A DNA stretch of 64,000 nt from Ampelomyces quisqualis (Eukaryota; Ascomycota; Dothideomycetes; Pleosporales; Phaeosphaeriaceae): contig JAGTXZ010000006.1 in the NCBI GenBank assembly GCA_018398575.1, positions 1,426,001 to 1,490,000 of the forward strand. The letters are read 5' to 3'. The position numbers and the translations under genes are program-made. Positions 53,982-64,000 of the stretch are shown here, piece by piece. The notes under the pieces are model-generated. The model was not told the origin of the DNA and made no database searches. It worked only from the letters and a program-made list of their open reading frames with translations. How positions within the stretch are numbered: position 1 is the stretch's first letter; every line of letters starts with the position of its first letter.

Positions 53982-54602
53982 ATAGGCTGATGATGATGGA
54001 GTGGTGCGTGTTTGGTGGCATGCATCTCACACCGCTTGGGGGCACGGCTAGACTTTTCCCTTTGTCCACTAGGGAAGCCGATTGATTATCTTCGGGCCGC
54101 AGTTTTCCATGTGACTGGTGTTGGGCATTTGATAGTTGGACGATAGATACCCCAGACTTTTTGGACGCGCAGCAGTTCCCGGGACTGTTTGGGTCCTATC
54201 CTAGCCGGCGAGTCGTCTTTAGGCTGGTGGACGTTTTCGGAGCATGCACGGGAGAGAACAGAGAAGAACAGAGAAGCACATGTATATTCGCAGAGCATGA
54301 GAGAATAGCTGTCTGACCGGGAGTCTTCTCCACGCGGCTAATTAGATGTCTGCCACATGCTTGTACATATCCGCAGGGCTGCGAGCGGCCCAGCAACGTG
54401 GTAGCCATGACGCAGCGGGCTGGCATTCGGTGTCACCGTGCGGCTGGACGGCGTCATTCCGAGCAAGCTAGCTCCTACCGGAAGCATACCGCAAGGAGCA
54501 AGGCGCACCCCAGGCATCTCAGCAGTCGACTGAGACAACCAAACTCCCACACTGGCGAGCCGATCAGCCACCGCACGTCCGCCCCAGATCGCTAGCAGCA
54601 AC
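53982..54602. other. Intergenic region, WAPL / Rheb
   Basis: No gene recognised; Rheb promoter at the right end. Confidence 0.5.
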
Positions 54603-55428
54603 ATGCCGGCGCCCAAGCAAAGAAAGATGGCCATTGTGGGCAGTAGAGCTGTCGGTGAGTGCAGCGTCGCGTGTGCGGAGCATGTGACCAGTACCGCACT
54701 GACGAGCGGCGCAGGCAAGTCGAGTCTGACGGTGCAATTCGTCGATGGCCACTTTGTCGACAGCTACTATCCAACGATTGAGAACACTTTCAGCAAGATG
54801 ATTCGCTACAAGAACCAGGACTTTGCGACCGAGATGATCGATACGGCGGGCCAGGTACTGTGCGGTTTTCTTTGCTCCCCTGCCATGCTGCGATGTTGGG
54901 ACTGAGGGCGACTTGGGAAGCAGGGCTAACAGCAGGTCGTCTCGCTGCAGGATGAATACAGCATTCTCAACTCGAAACACTTCATCGGCATCCACGGCTA
55001 CTTGATTGTCTACTCGGTTGCCAGCAAGCAGAGCTTCGAAATGGCGCGCGTCATTCGAGACAAGATCCTCAACCACCTGGTACGTCCCCCGCCATGGCCA
55101 GACTGGCCTGCGAGGCAGGTGCGGGGTGTTGCCAAAAGAGACTAGTCCACGCCAGACCACGGAAACTGACCTCGTTGCTCACATGCAGGCCGTCGACTGG
55201 GTCCCCATTGTCATCGTAGGCAACAAATCCGACCTGCGCCCCGAACAACGTCAAGTCACGCCCGAAGACGGTAAAGCGCTCGCCGAAGAGTTCAAGTGCG
55301 CGTGGACAGAAGCCAGCGCCCGCTACAACGAGAACGTGCTCAAGGCGTTTGAGCTTCTGATCGGAGAGGTGGAGAGGAGCCAGAATCCGAGTGAGCCTGC
55401 TGGCGGAAGCAAGTGCCATGTCATGTAG
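54603..55428 (+). CDS. rhb1: Rheb-type small GTPase
   Basis: Ras-family GTPase that activates TORC1 and controls amino-acid uptake in fungi. Four exons: 54603-54654, 54715-54854, 54951-55079 and 55189-55428, 186 aa. P-loop GSRAVGKSS has Arg where Ras has Gly12, a Rheb hallmark. Switch I is YYPTIENTFSK, switch II DTAGQDEYSILN, then NKSDLR for guanine and EASARYNENV. The C-terminal CHVM is a CaaX box, so the protein should be farnesylated and membrane-bound. Intron positions fall inside the P-loop codon and right after DTAGQ. Confidence 0.95.
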
Positions 55429-56139
55429 ACGTGTTTGGCTGACGTGCGTGCGCTCCAAGAAGTTGCCATCGGCAATGCGATTCGGGGTGTCGAGCAGACA
55501 GAGGGCAAGAAGAAGAGTTGGCTGGGACGGCGTTTCAACCCATTCCGCCCGCGTTGAGTGTTTGGTGGTCGGCGCTCTGCTTCACGGCGATGCGTTGATG
55601 GTAGAGGTGATAGACGGCTGGTCGGTTTTGTTTTGGCTTGGTTCACTCTCTCCATGGAGAAGTCATGGCGCGATGGGGTTTGAGCGATGGTGTAATGGGC
55701 GTTGTCGATTATTTCTCCGATGCAGCTCTACGGCCTCGAGACTGCTAAGCTCAACAGGCGGCACAAGTACGTTGAGGGGAAGAAGAATTCATTATACCTA
55801 TTCTCACGACACGTCCTCGATCCCGTGATGCGTCAGAATCCCAAGCCACAGCATGTACGACCGCACCGGCCAGCTCTTGGTCGGGCAGCTCGAAGCTTGG
55901 ACGGGAAACGCGCAGTCTTCGATGCCTGCACGTGTGTGTCACGGCTTCTTACTGGCTTGGGAAGTTTGCCTGCCTTCACCTCACCCCTGCGCTATCGATA
56001 GCGACCCACCAGCCACCATTTGTGCCCCGCCATTATTGCACGCAGGCTCAAGCGACCCCCACCAGCATCGTGAGTCGGTCGCGCGCGCCTCTTTGCACGG
56101 CAATTCCGTCCGCCCACATATTCGGCAGAGCGATCCACC
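55429..56139. other. Intergenic region, Rheb / seryl-tRNA synthetase
   Basis: No gene recognised. Confidence 0.5.
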
Positions 56140-57734
56140 ATGTTGGACATGTAAGTGCGCTCTCACTCCCCGCGAGCTGTCCCGTCCGAGCTCACATGGT
56201 GGGGCAGCAACGACTTCATCAAGGAGCGCGGCGGCGACCCTGAGAAGATCCGCGACTCACAGCGGAAGCGCAATGCTCCTCTCGAGATCGTCGACGAGGT
56301 GATTGCCGACTTTGAAGACCACCGCAAGACACAATATGCCGCCACTCAAATCGGTTCCAGCATCAACGCCCTGCAGAAACAGGTGGGGCAGAAGAAAAAG
56401 GCCAAGGAGGACGCGACCGAGATTCTGGAGGAGATGAAGAAGCTGAAGGAGGAAAAGGCAAAGAAGGAGGAGGAGGCGGCGCAGAAGCTCGTCAAACTCA
56501 ACAACAAGGCCAAGGCGGTTGGCAACTACGTGTACAAGGACGTTCCCGCCTCCAGCACCGAAGACGACAACGCGGTAATCAAGACATGGGCGCCCGCCGA
56601 CAGAAAAGCAGAGCCCAAGAGCGACGGCATTCCCCACCACGGCGTCCTCACGCGCCTCGCAGGCTACGACCCGGAGCGCGGCGTCAAGATTGTCGGACAC
56701 AGAGGCTACTGTCTCACGGGCTACGGGCTCTTCCTCAACCTCGCGCTGATCAACTACGGCCTCGAATTTCTCTTCAACAAAGGCTACACACCCAACCAAC
56801 CGCCCTTCTTCATGCTGCGCGACCAAATGGCCAAAACCGCCCAACTCTCCGACTTCGACGAGGAACTGTACAAGGTCACCGAGAGCAAGGACAAGCCCGA
56901 AACCGACAAATACCTCATCGCCACCTCTGAACAGCCCATCTCGGCCCTGCACTCTGAAGAGTGGCTCGGCGGCGCAGACCTGCCCATCAAGTATGCGGGT
57001 TACAGCACCAACTTCCGCAAAGAAGCCGGATCCCACGGCAAAGATGCGTGGGGCATTTTCCGGATCCACCAATTCGAAAAAGTCGAGCAATTCCTGCTGA
57101 CCACGCCCGAAAAGTCCTGGGAGGCGTTTGACGATATGCTCGCCACGTCTGAAGAATTCTACCAATCCCTCGGCCTGCCGTACCAAGTGGTTGCGATTGT
57201 GTCTGGCGCGCTGAACAATGCGGCGGCCATGAAGCGCGATCTCGAAGCGTGGTTCCCTGTCACGGGGGGCGGCGAGTACAAGGAGCTCGTGAGCATCAGT
57301 AATTGCACGGATTATCAGACGCGGGAATTAGAGATTCGGTACGGTGTCAAGAAGCAGACTGCTACGCGCAAAGAATATGTTCATGCGCTGAATGGGACGC
57401 GTGAGTTTACTCTTCTCCTCATTCCTTCATTTCATTTCATTTCATTTTATCCATCCCATTCCTCGCCTTTCACTTTTTTTCCCGCTTCATGTGAGGAGAC
57501 ATGTGCTAATTCAACACATGTCCAGTCTGCGCAACAGAACGCACCCTCTGCTGCATCCTCGAAAACTACCAAACGCCAGACGGATTCTGCGTGCCCCCTG
57601 TCCTGCGCAAATACATCCCTGGCCAGCCCGAGTTTTTGCCGTACGTCAAGGAGTGGAAGGCACCCAAGGACCAGCCCGCGGCGGCGGCGGCGGCAACGGT
57701 CGTGGTAGATCGAACCAAGGAGGCGGCCAAGTAG
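56140..57734 (+). CDS. SES1: Seryl-tRNA synthetase, cytosolic
   Basis: Charges tRNA-Ser with serine; class II synthetase. Three exons: 56140-56150, 56208-57400 and 57526-57734, 470 aa. The first exon is 11 nt (MLD plus two bases of Ile4). The N-terminal antiparallel coiled coil (about 40-120, Lys/Glu-rich) that grips the long variable arm is clear. Motif 2 appears as NFRKEAGSHGKDAWGIFRIH and EKVEQF, motif 3 as LNGTLCATERTLCCILENYQ. No mitochondrial presequence. The second intron (125 nt) contains direct CATTT repeats. The C-terminus has an Ala run (GCG repeat) before VVVDRTKEAAK. Confidence 0.95.
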
Positions 57735-58615
57735 ATGCATGGACATGGGCGTGCACAGTGTGGTGTTGGCGGAGCAGACGACTCGACACGGAAATGGAAT
57801 GGAATGGAATGGCTTCGCCTTCTCGAGAGAGAGACGAATTGGTCTATCGGCCGTGCTGGACCAGCGGATTGAACCGCCGTGCCATGCCTACAAATACCCC
57901 AAATATGAATTCACGAGCTGCCCATTTCTTGCTGGGGTCGATTGATGAGGTCCCCTGGAGCGCGTGTCGGATGCTGTGTTGATTTGCGCCAACATGTAGG
58001 CGACTCGATGTAAGCAATCTTGACGGGCATTGTGTTGCGTGTCTAGATGTGGGCGGGCTGAACAAGTCATGTCATGGATGCATGTAGTCAAGGGCTGGGT
58101 GTACAAAGCAGTGGTTTTCATTGTCAGCTATCGTAGTGAGCGAGTGGCGAGCTGACCGCATGCACAATCTGAGTGACTTGGATCTACTTCGTTCCCTTCA
58201 TCCACCGCTTCTTGCCAAGGGGGTACATGTCAATGATATCCATTCTTGCCTCTGCCATCTCTACCATGTGCCAACTTGAGCTACATCAAATCCATTGTCT
58301 TGGACAGTCGGAGAAGAGGAGACTTGCCTCTCCATTGAAGCGAGAGTGGGTCGTGGGAAGAATGGGTACTTCATCAGCCTAGAAGCCGTTAGTGCCATGT
58401 CATCCGAGCACGAAAACGATCTCAACGTACATTGCAAACCCTCCAAAGCACTCCCATATCGTCTACAACCTGGAGAGGCGAAGTGTCATGGCCTCGACGT
58501 CTCCGGCCTTGAACCCGGGCGCGTCAGTTTGACCTTGCGCGACGGCACCGGACGTTCCCTCACTCGACGCGTGGAGTGGAGCCGGTGCCTCGCAGTCAGC
58601 GAGGGCGCACAACCG
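57735..58615. other. Convergent intergenic region, SerRS / eRF1
   Basis: 0.9 kb, 3' flanks of two convergent genes. No gene recognised. Confidence 0.5.
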
Positions 58616-60088
58616 TCAATCATCGTAGAACTCGTCTTCGTCATCCTCCTCAAAGTCGGCCAGCTGCTCGAGGTTGAGCTGGTAACGCATAATGGCGCCA
58701 ATGCCACCGAAGCCCTTGACGAATTGGTTGCCTTCGGACGAACGATCCGAGACAAATTCGAGGTTGGCGCCAAAGTCACGATACTTTTCGGCGAGCCATT
58801 CGAGCATAGAGCCTTGGTCGATGATTTCCATCTCTTGGCCAGTCTCCTTGTCCATGAAGATGCTCCGGTCCGCTTCCTGCTGCTTGGTGGTGTGCAGGAT
58901 GATCTCTGTGCCTGCGGAGCTCTTCAGGATCCAGCGGGTGATTTCCAGGTTCTCAAACACAATCAGAGTCTCGGCGGCACCAGCTTCCAGAGCCTTGAGG
59001 GTGTCGTCGATACCGTAGCAGACCTTGCCAGAGTCTTTGGAGATGTGGTCAAAGTACTCGTTGATGAGCTTCTTTTCCTGGATGAACTTGACGTTGCTCA
59101 GAGTCTCTCCCGACAGTTCGATGGCCTGGTTGAAGCCGTTCTCGCCGCCGTAGGAAACGTCGACAACCTTGATGACCTTTGACTGAAGACGGTTGTCGAA
59201 GAGGTCGGATTGGTTCAGGTCGTTCTTGAAATCGGCAGAGCCAGCCAAGATGATGCCGGCAACGTTGACCTTGTCGGCAGTGACGAAGTTCTGGACGGCC
59301 AGTTCGGCGACCTTGCGGACGTAGTTGTGGCGCTTCTCTTCTCGCAGACGGGCGAAACGCAGGGCGGACTGACCACCGCGGCCGTGCTTCTTGGGCAAAT
59401 CGACCGAGAATCTGCCTGTATGAGTGGCTGTGTTGGTTGGCAAGGGCGTGGCACTCACTTGTGGACGATTTCGCGGGTATTTCCAGACAGGGTGCCGAAC
59501 AGCGCACCGTTTCCGTCCATGATGATGAAGCCAAACTTCTGGTCCGACTCGAGCAGCTCGCTCAGGGCTTCCGTGTGGAACTTGTTGTCGCAGAGGTACA
59601 GCGACGTGTTGATGGGCTTGAAGGGCTCAAAGTCAATGTTGATCTTGCGCTCCTTGCCTTCCGAGGTGATGATTTCACCGCAGTAGATGACGAGGCCATT
59701 GGGGGGGACTTTGGAGTAGAGCTTCAAGCGCTGCTGGGTCGAGGTGATGGCCGACAGGACGGAGAGGCGGTTGACGCGGGACTTGATGTTGGAGGCGGTG
59801 CCCTGGGGGTGTTAGTCATGGCGTGGAGGGGAGTGAGGGTCAAGACATGCGAATTCTTCGGCCAACATCTTGGCGGCGCGTGACACCTGGTCCTTGGGCG
59901 CTGTGCATGGTCAGTGGGGGGAGCTTTCCGGGGCAGAGGCAGAGTGGCAGGCTTCGCGTACGGATGATGAGGGAAATCATCGAGGTGCCGTTGCCGCGGG
60001 CGGCCTCGAGGCGCTTGATCAGCTTCTTGACCTTCCAGATCTCGATGTTCTTCTCGGCGTCGTTGGGCTGCTGCTCCTTGGACGACAT
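58616..60088 (-). CDS. SUP45: Peptide chain release factor eRF1
   Basis: Recognises all three stop codons and triggers peptide release on the ribosome, with eRF3. Four exons: 59962-60088, 59851-59900, 59459-59802 and 58616-59411, 438 aa (human eRF1 is 437). Stop-codon motifs NIKS (64-67) and YLCDNKF (the YxCxxxF motif) and the catalytic GGQ (186-188) are intact; the C-terminal eRF3-binding domain ends acidic (EEDDEDEFYDD). The second intron (59803-59850) must begin with GC, not GT: only GCATGT...CAG restores EEFGTASNIKSRV. The GT four bases further on gives a frameshift. Divergent from AVT1. Confidence 0.96.
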
Positions 60089-60422
60089 GGTGGTGGGGGG
60101 TGGCGAGGGCCGTGTGTGACGGTGAGGGAGCGATGGCGGGGGGGTCTCGGATTTTGCGATATTGAGATTTTGTGACGCCGTCCACGTGACAGGCGATGCT
60201 TGGAGATGGTCAGGTGATGCGAGGGTCAGGTGATGCGAGGGTCAGGTGATGCGAGGGTCAGGTGATGCGAGGGTCAGGTGATGCGAGGGTCAGGTGATGC
60301 GAGGGTCACGTGAAGCGATGCTTGGACATGCTCACGTGATGCGACTCTCGGCCTCATCCGACAGCGTCCGACATGGATATCGCCCCGGCAAGTCTTGCAC
60401 GCTCGCTCACGGACCCGCCCCA
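60089..60422. promoter_or_regulatory. Divergent promoter eRF1 / AVT1 with E-box array
   Basis: 334 bp between the starts. The middle is a 16-bp tandem array (separate entry) flanked by perfect CACGTG boxes at about 60184-60189, 60307-60312 and 60332-60337, each followed by A (CACGTGA). CACGTG is the site of bHLH factors such as Cbf1 and Pho4. Confidence 0.6.
60209..60320. repeat. 16-bp tandem array GTCAGGTGATGCGAGG, six copies plus one variant
   Basis: Six perfect copies at 60209-60304 and a seventh, divergent one at 60305-60320 (GTCACGTGAAGCGATG). Each copy carries CAGGTG, itself a CANNTG E-box, while the variant and outer flanks carry the palindrome CACGTG. The segment GCGATGCTTGGA occurs on both sides of the array, suggesting local duplication of one ancestral box region. 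The units run up to roughly 100 bp before the AVT1 ATG and about 120 bp from the eRF1 ATG. Confidence 0.93.
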
Positions 60423-62432
60423 ATGGACATCAAAGGCAAGCAGCCGTCGACCTGGGACAGCTACGCGGGCGCCCACCGCGGCTCGACTGGCTCCAGCGGC
60501 AGCCGCGTGCAGTGGGACCAGCTCGAGAGGCGGCCGAGCGGCGAGAGCACAGCGGCGTCGGGCACGTGGTCGAGGGTGCCTGGCGAGCTGCGGCGGCGGC
60601 GGTCCTCGATCTCGCAGCAGATTGGCGCCATAGGCGACGCTGGCGGCGTCAACAGCATCAACAACTTCGCCCGCTCCTGGCAACGCGCCGCCGGCTTCTT
60701 CGAGATCACGCCCGTGCGACCGAGCTTCCGCGTCGAGGCCGACCAAGACGAGCCCCCCTCCGACTTCCCCCGCACTGGCCTCGGCAGTCCCGCGCCCGAC
60801 CAGCGATCCGCCCTGCGCAGAGCCCTTCGCGACCAAGACCGCCGACCGTCGGACGATGCCGTGGTCGACGAGGAGCACGGCGCCGCCGAAGAGGCACCCC
60901 TGCTGGCCAGCGCCGCCGCGAGGGCGCGCGGCGAGAGCATATTCAACATCGAGCCCTCGCTGTCTTCGCCGTTCGGGGGCAGCTATGGCACGGGCTATGG
61001 CAGTCTCTCTGCGCTCGTCAACGACTCGTCCATGCGCCATGCCGCACGCCTCTTCACCGACCAGCAGCTCAAGGGCGTTGCGGAACCCGAGCAAGAGCGC
61101 GAGCCTCTGCTGGTCAAGCAGGTCGAGGAGGACGGCCACATCATCAACGTCGTGGTGGGACAGTCGACCCTGCCGCAGACCATCTTCAACTCGGTCAACG
61201 TGCTCGTCGGCGTGGGGCTGCTCACCCTCCCTCTGGCCCTCAAATACTCGGGCTGGCTCATCGGCATCATCTTCCTGGCTTGGTCGGCTGTCGTCACGGG
61301 CTACACCGCAAAGCTTCTGGCAAAGTGCCTCGACGTCGACAGCTCCCTCATCACCTTTGCCGACCTCGCCTTCGTGTCCTTTGGCAACAAGGCCCGGATC
61401 GCCGTCAGCATTCTCTTCTCCGTCGAGCTTCTTGCCGCCTGCGTCGCTTTGGTCGTTCTCTTTGCCGACAGCATGGACGCCCTCATCCCTGGCTGGGGTA
61501 CTCTGATATGGAAGGTTGTGTGTGGTGTCGTCTTGCTCCCGCTGAGCTTCCTGCCTCTCCGCTTCCTATCGTTTACTTCGATTCTAGGGGTCATGTCGTG
61601 CTTTGGCAGTATGTTGCTTCTCCCCCCAGGCCATGTCATTTCACTAACATCTCCCGCAGTTACTGCCGCTGTCTGGATCGACGGACTGATCAAGCCTACA
61701 TCTCCTGGCTCCATCCGCCAGCCCGCTACACAATACCTCTTCCCCGCAAACCCCTGGACCATCCCACTCTCCTTCGGCCTGTTGATGTCGCCCTGGGGCG
61801 GCCACTCTGTCTTCCCAAACATCTACCGCGACATGCGTCATCCCTACAAATATCGCCGCGGCGTTGACATCACCTACATCTTTACTTTCCTCGTCGATAC
61901 GGGCATGGCCTGTGCGGGCATACTCATGTTTGGCGACGGTGTTCGGGACGAGATTACTAGCAACATCTTCCTGACCGAAGGCTACCCCGCAAGCCTTAGT
62001 GTCTTCATCGCCATCTGCATCGCCATTATTCCCTTGACAAAAATTCCATTGAATGCGCGCCCCATTGTATCAACATTCGAAGTCCTTTTCGGTCTGGACA
62101 CACGCGCGCTTGCCGCTGCCCCGTCTATGAACGGCATGTCCGGTCTCAACCGCGGCATCTTCAAAATCGCTCTTCGCATCGTCACCATCATCACGTTTGT
62201 AGTCATCGCTATCCTGTTCCCTTCATTTGACCGCATCATGACCTTGCTGGGAAGTGTGGCCTGTTTCTCCATTTGTATCATCTTGCCACTGGCATTCCAC
62301 CTGAAGCTGTTTGGCAAGGAAATTGGTAAAGCAGAGAAGGCGACGAATTGGGTCTTGATAGCAGTCAGCACCGTCATGGGTGTCGTCAGTACGATTTGCG
62401 CGTGTTTGCCAAAAGACTTGTTGGGCGCGTAG
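60423..62432 (+). CDS. AVT1: Vacuolar amino acid transporter, AVT1 type
   Basis: AAAP-family proton/amino-acid exchanger of the vacuole membrane, storing neutral amino acids in the vacuole (yeast Avt1). Two exons, 60423-61608 and 61660-62432, 652 aa. A long polar N-terminus (1-240, Arg/Ser-rich, with a PLLAS motif of the acidic-dileucine kind near 158) precedes about eleven helices. The family signature STLPQTIFNSVNVLVGVGLL and LKYSGWLIG starts the membrane part; NIYRDMRHP follows helix 6. The 51-nt intron is a multiple of three without a stop, so retention would insert 17 residues in frame. ATG 60423 (CCCCAATGG) was chosen; an in-frame ATG at 60297 lies inside the tandem repeat and is unlikely. 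Confidence 0.88.
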   Translation: MDIKGKQPSTWDSYAGAHRGSTGSSGSRVQWDQLERRPSGESTAASGTWSRVPGELRRRRSSISQQIGAIGDAGGVNSINNFARSWQRAAGFFEITPVRPSFRVEADQDEPPSDFPRTGLGSPAPDQRSALRRALRDQDRRPSDDAVVDEEHGAAEEAPLLASAAARARGESIFNIEPSLSSPFGGSYGTGYGSLSALVNDSSMRHAARLFTDQQLKGVAEPEQEREPLLVKQVEEDGHIINVVVGQSTLPQTIFNSVNVLVGVGLLTLPLALKYSGWLIGIIFLAWSAVVTGYTAKLLAKCLDVDSSLITFADLAFVSFGNKARIAVSILFSVELLAACVALVVLFADSMDALIPGWGTLIWKVVCGVVLLPLSFLPLRFLSFTSILGVMSCFGSMLLLPPGHVISLTSPAVTAAVWIDGLIKPTSPGSIRQPATQYLFPANPWTIPLSFGLLMSPWGGHSVFPNIYRDMRHPYKYRRGVDITYIFTFLVDTGMACAGILMFGDGVRDEITSNIFLTEGYPASLSVFIAICIAIIPLTKIPLNARPIVSTFEVLFGLDTRALAAAPSMNGMSGLNRGIFKIALRIVTIITFVVIAILFPSFDRIMTLLGSVACFSICIILPLAFHLKLFGKEIGKAEKATNWVLIAVSTVMGVVSTICACLPKDLLGA

Positions 62433-62827
62433 AACGTGCTACGATGGAAATAGCAGATTGTGTCGAACAAGTGGGATGTCGTGTCTGTTCGCATAGCTTA
62501 CAGTGCAGGATATTCAGGGCATAGTGGGCGTTTGACATGATTGTAGCATTTGGTTGCTCATGTTGATAGTACCTAGTTCATGTTGCTTGATTCCAAGACA
62601 TTATCAATCAAACTCACGCCCTACACCATGACACAGACCACCAATACCCAGTCATTACAAGGCATCATCGTAGCTGGCGATTTCTTGCATCCTTCGTGTG
62701 AATTGCCCAGCTACATTCCCGACAGTTAGAGCCGCCGATGCCGCCCGCAGCTCCTGTGCCGAACATCAACCAACAGCAACCCAAATTGAACTACTGAACG
62801 AGTAAATTTGTTCAACACAACAACACC
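62433..62827. other. Intergenic region, AVT1 / PHA2
   Basis: 395 bp, AT-richer; PHA2 promoter. No gene seen. Confidence 0.5.
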
Positions 62828-63958
62828 ATGGCGAACGAAGAGCGGCCTGCTGTTGCCTTCTTGGGACCAGAGGCTAGTTATACTCATCAGGTAAGATCTA
62901 ATTGTCCAGCAAGAAAAGACTTGTGTTGCTTCGATTGTGTTTTTCCCAGTTCCGCAACTAGGCGTCACGAGCATTTCTACTTCTGCCATCTCTCACTCAT
63001 CTACCACTACTAACACCACCAGGCCGCCCTATCTACTTTCCCACCCACAACACACTCCCTCTCCCCCTGTACCACCATCGCAGAGGTCTTCACTGCCGTG
63101 CAATCCGGTACCGCACACAGAGGCGTCGTTCCCTTTGAAAACAGCAGTAATGGCTCCGTCATCTTCACCTTCGACCTCATCGGCGACTTGCACGGCACGA
63201 ACCCAGACATCCTTGTGTGCGGCGAAGCCTACGTATCCGTCAAGCACTGTCTTCTCGGCCACTCCATTCCGGATTCAATTCCCACAGCGGGACGAAATGT
63301 GCAGGTTGATGCCAAGTTCACCAACCCCCTCGCCGTTCCCAAGAGCGACTTGAGTAAAATTACGAAACTGTACTCCCATCCCCAGGCGTGGGGACAATGC
63401 AAAGCTTTCCTCGCTACCTATCTCAAAGGCGTAGAGCGTCAAGATGTATCATCCACCTCCCGCGCCGCCGAACTCGTCGCCGCCGACCCATCCGGCGAAG
63501 CAGCCGCGCTATCATCTCACGTCGCAGCAAAAGTATTCGGCCTCGACGTTCTGGCCGAAAGTATAAACGACCACTTGGGAAACACGACGCGGTTTTTGGT
63601 CATCCGCCGACGCGACAGCGCACTCGCGCCACAGGAAGACAAGCACGAGAACGACAAACAGGACAAGTGGAAATCCCTCCTCACCTTCACAGTCGATCAC
63701 GCTCACCCCGGCGCCCTAGCGAAATGTCTAACCGTGTTCGAAAAATACGCCTTGAATCTAACGAGTATCAACACGCGTCCGAGCGGCGTCGAGAATTGGA
63801 ATTATGTGTTTTTCGTAGAGTTTGACGGGAGGAAGGAAGATGGTGAAGCACAGGGCGACGTGAATAAAGCGTTGAATGACGCTAGTAGGATATGCAAAGC
63901 GTGTAGCTGGAAAGGAAGTTGGAAAAGCCGCCTCGAACTGCCTCGAAGTGCTGTATGA
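62828..63958 (+). CDS. PHA2: Prephenate dehydratase
   Basis: Converts prephenate to phenylpyruvate in phenylalanine synthesis. Two exons, 62828-62890 and 63023-63958, 332 aa (yeast Pha2 is 334). Family motifs: VAFLGPEASYTHQAA at the N-terminus, GVVPFENSSNGSVIFTFDLI in the active cleft, YSHPQAWGQCKAFL and NTTRFLVI (the TRF motif). A C-terminal ACT domain (about 220-330) has TSINTRPSG in place of the ESRP phenylalanine-binding motif, so feedback control is likely. The intron is 132 nt with a CTAAC branch site close to the acceptor. The last 42 bp of the window are downstream flank. Confidence 0.94.
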
Positions 63959-64000
63959 GAAGTGCAAGCGGAAAAGTCAGAGATCATGTACAAACATCCC

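Noticed and set aside
1..64000. Transposons, CRISPR, tRNA, plasmid or viral elements
   Set aside because: No terminal repeats, transposase or reverse-transcriptase motifs, tRNA T-arm patterns or spacer arrays were seen by eye. A tRNAscan/RepeatMasker run would be decisive.

Overview
The window is nuclear DNA of a filamentous ascomycete, most probably a member of the Dothideomycetes (Pleosporales-like). That placement is an inference from protein flavour and architecture, because no database search was run. The visible signs are about 29 genes in 64 kb on both strands, short spliceosomal introns (mostly 45-60 nt, GTANGT...CTAAC...YAG), and orthologues of typical fungal housekeeping proteins. 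All exon structures were built by hand from splice signals and reading-frame continuity. In every multi-exon gene the exon lengths sum to a whole number of codons.

Layout, left to right. 0-19 kb: BRX1 (ribosome biogenesis), a large FHA/kinase-fold protein with lost catalytic residues, a class V myosin, phosphoglycerate dehydrogenase, glucose-6-phosphate dehydrogenase and ribosomal protein L33. 19-31 kb is more accessory: an O-methyltransferase, then BMT2 (25S rRNA methyltransferase) divergent from ribosomal protein L25, TIM8, two lineage-restricted hypothetical proteins (one secreted), and a secreted expansin-like protein. 31-43 kb: a sucrose-type transporter, NAP1, FAP7, HAM1, a membrane-anchored P450-like protein without a heme cysteine, ribosomal protein S1, and a small Ser/Pro-rich hypothetical protein. 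43-46 kb is a gene-poor gap. 46-50 kb: a URC1-like (GTP cyclohydrolase II-like) gene and a uracil phosphoribosyltransferase flank ELF1, which looks like a remnant of the uracil-catabolism (URC) gene set. 50-64 kb: a WAPL cohesin-release factor, Rheb GTPase, seryl-tRNA synthetase, eRF1, an AVT1-type vacuolar amino-acid transporter and prephenate dehydratase.

Functionally the window mixes translation and ribosome genes (BRX1, BMT2, L33, L25, S1, FAP7, SerRS, eRF1) with nutrient metabolism (SER3, ZWF1, URC1, UPRT, AVT1, PHA2, the sugar transporter) and TOR signalling (Rheb). No transposon, CRISPR array, rRNA or tRNA was recognised. The observations most worth following are the FHA-pseudokinase, the cysteine-less P450-like protein, the URC1/UPRT neighbourhood, the 16-bp E-box tandem array between eRF1 and AVT1, and several unusual exon structures: an ATG-only coding exon, a GC-AG intron, 12-nt and 21-nt microexons, and a probable 6-nt terminal exon.
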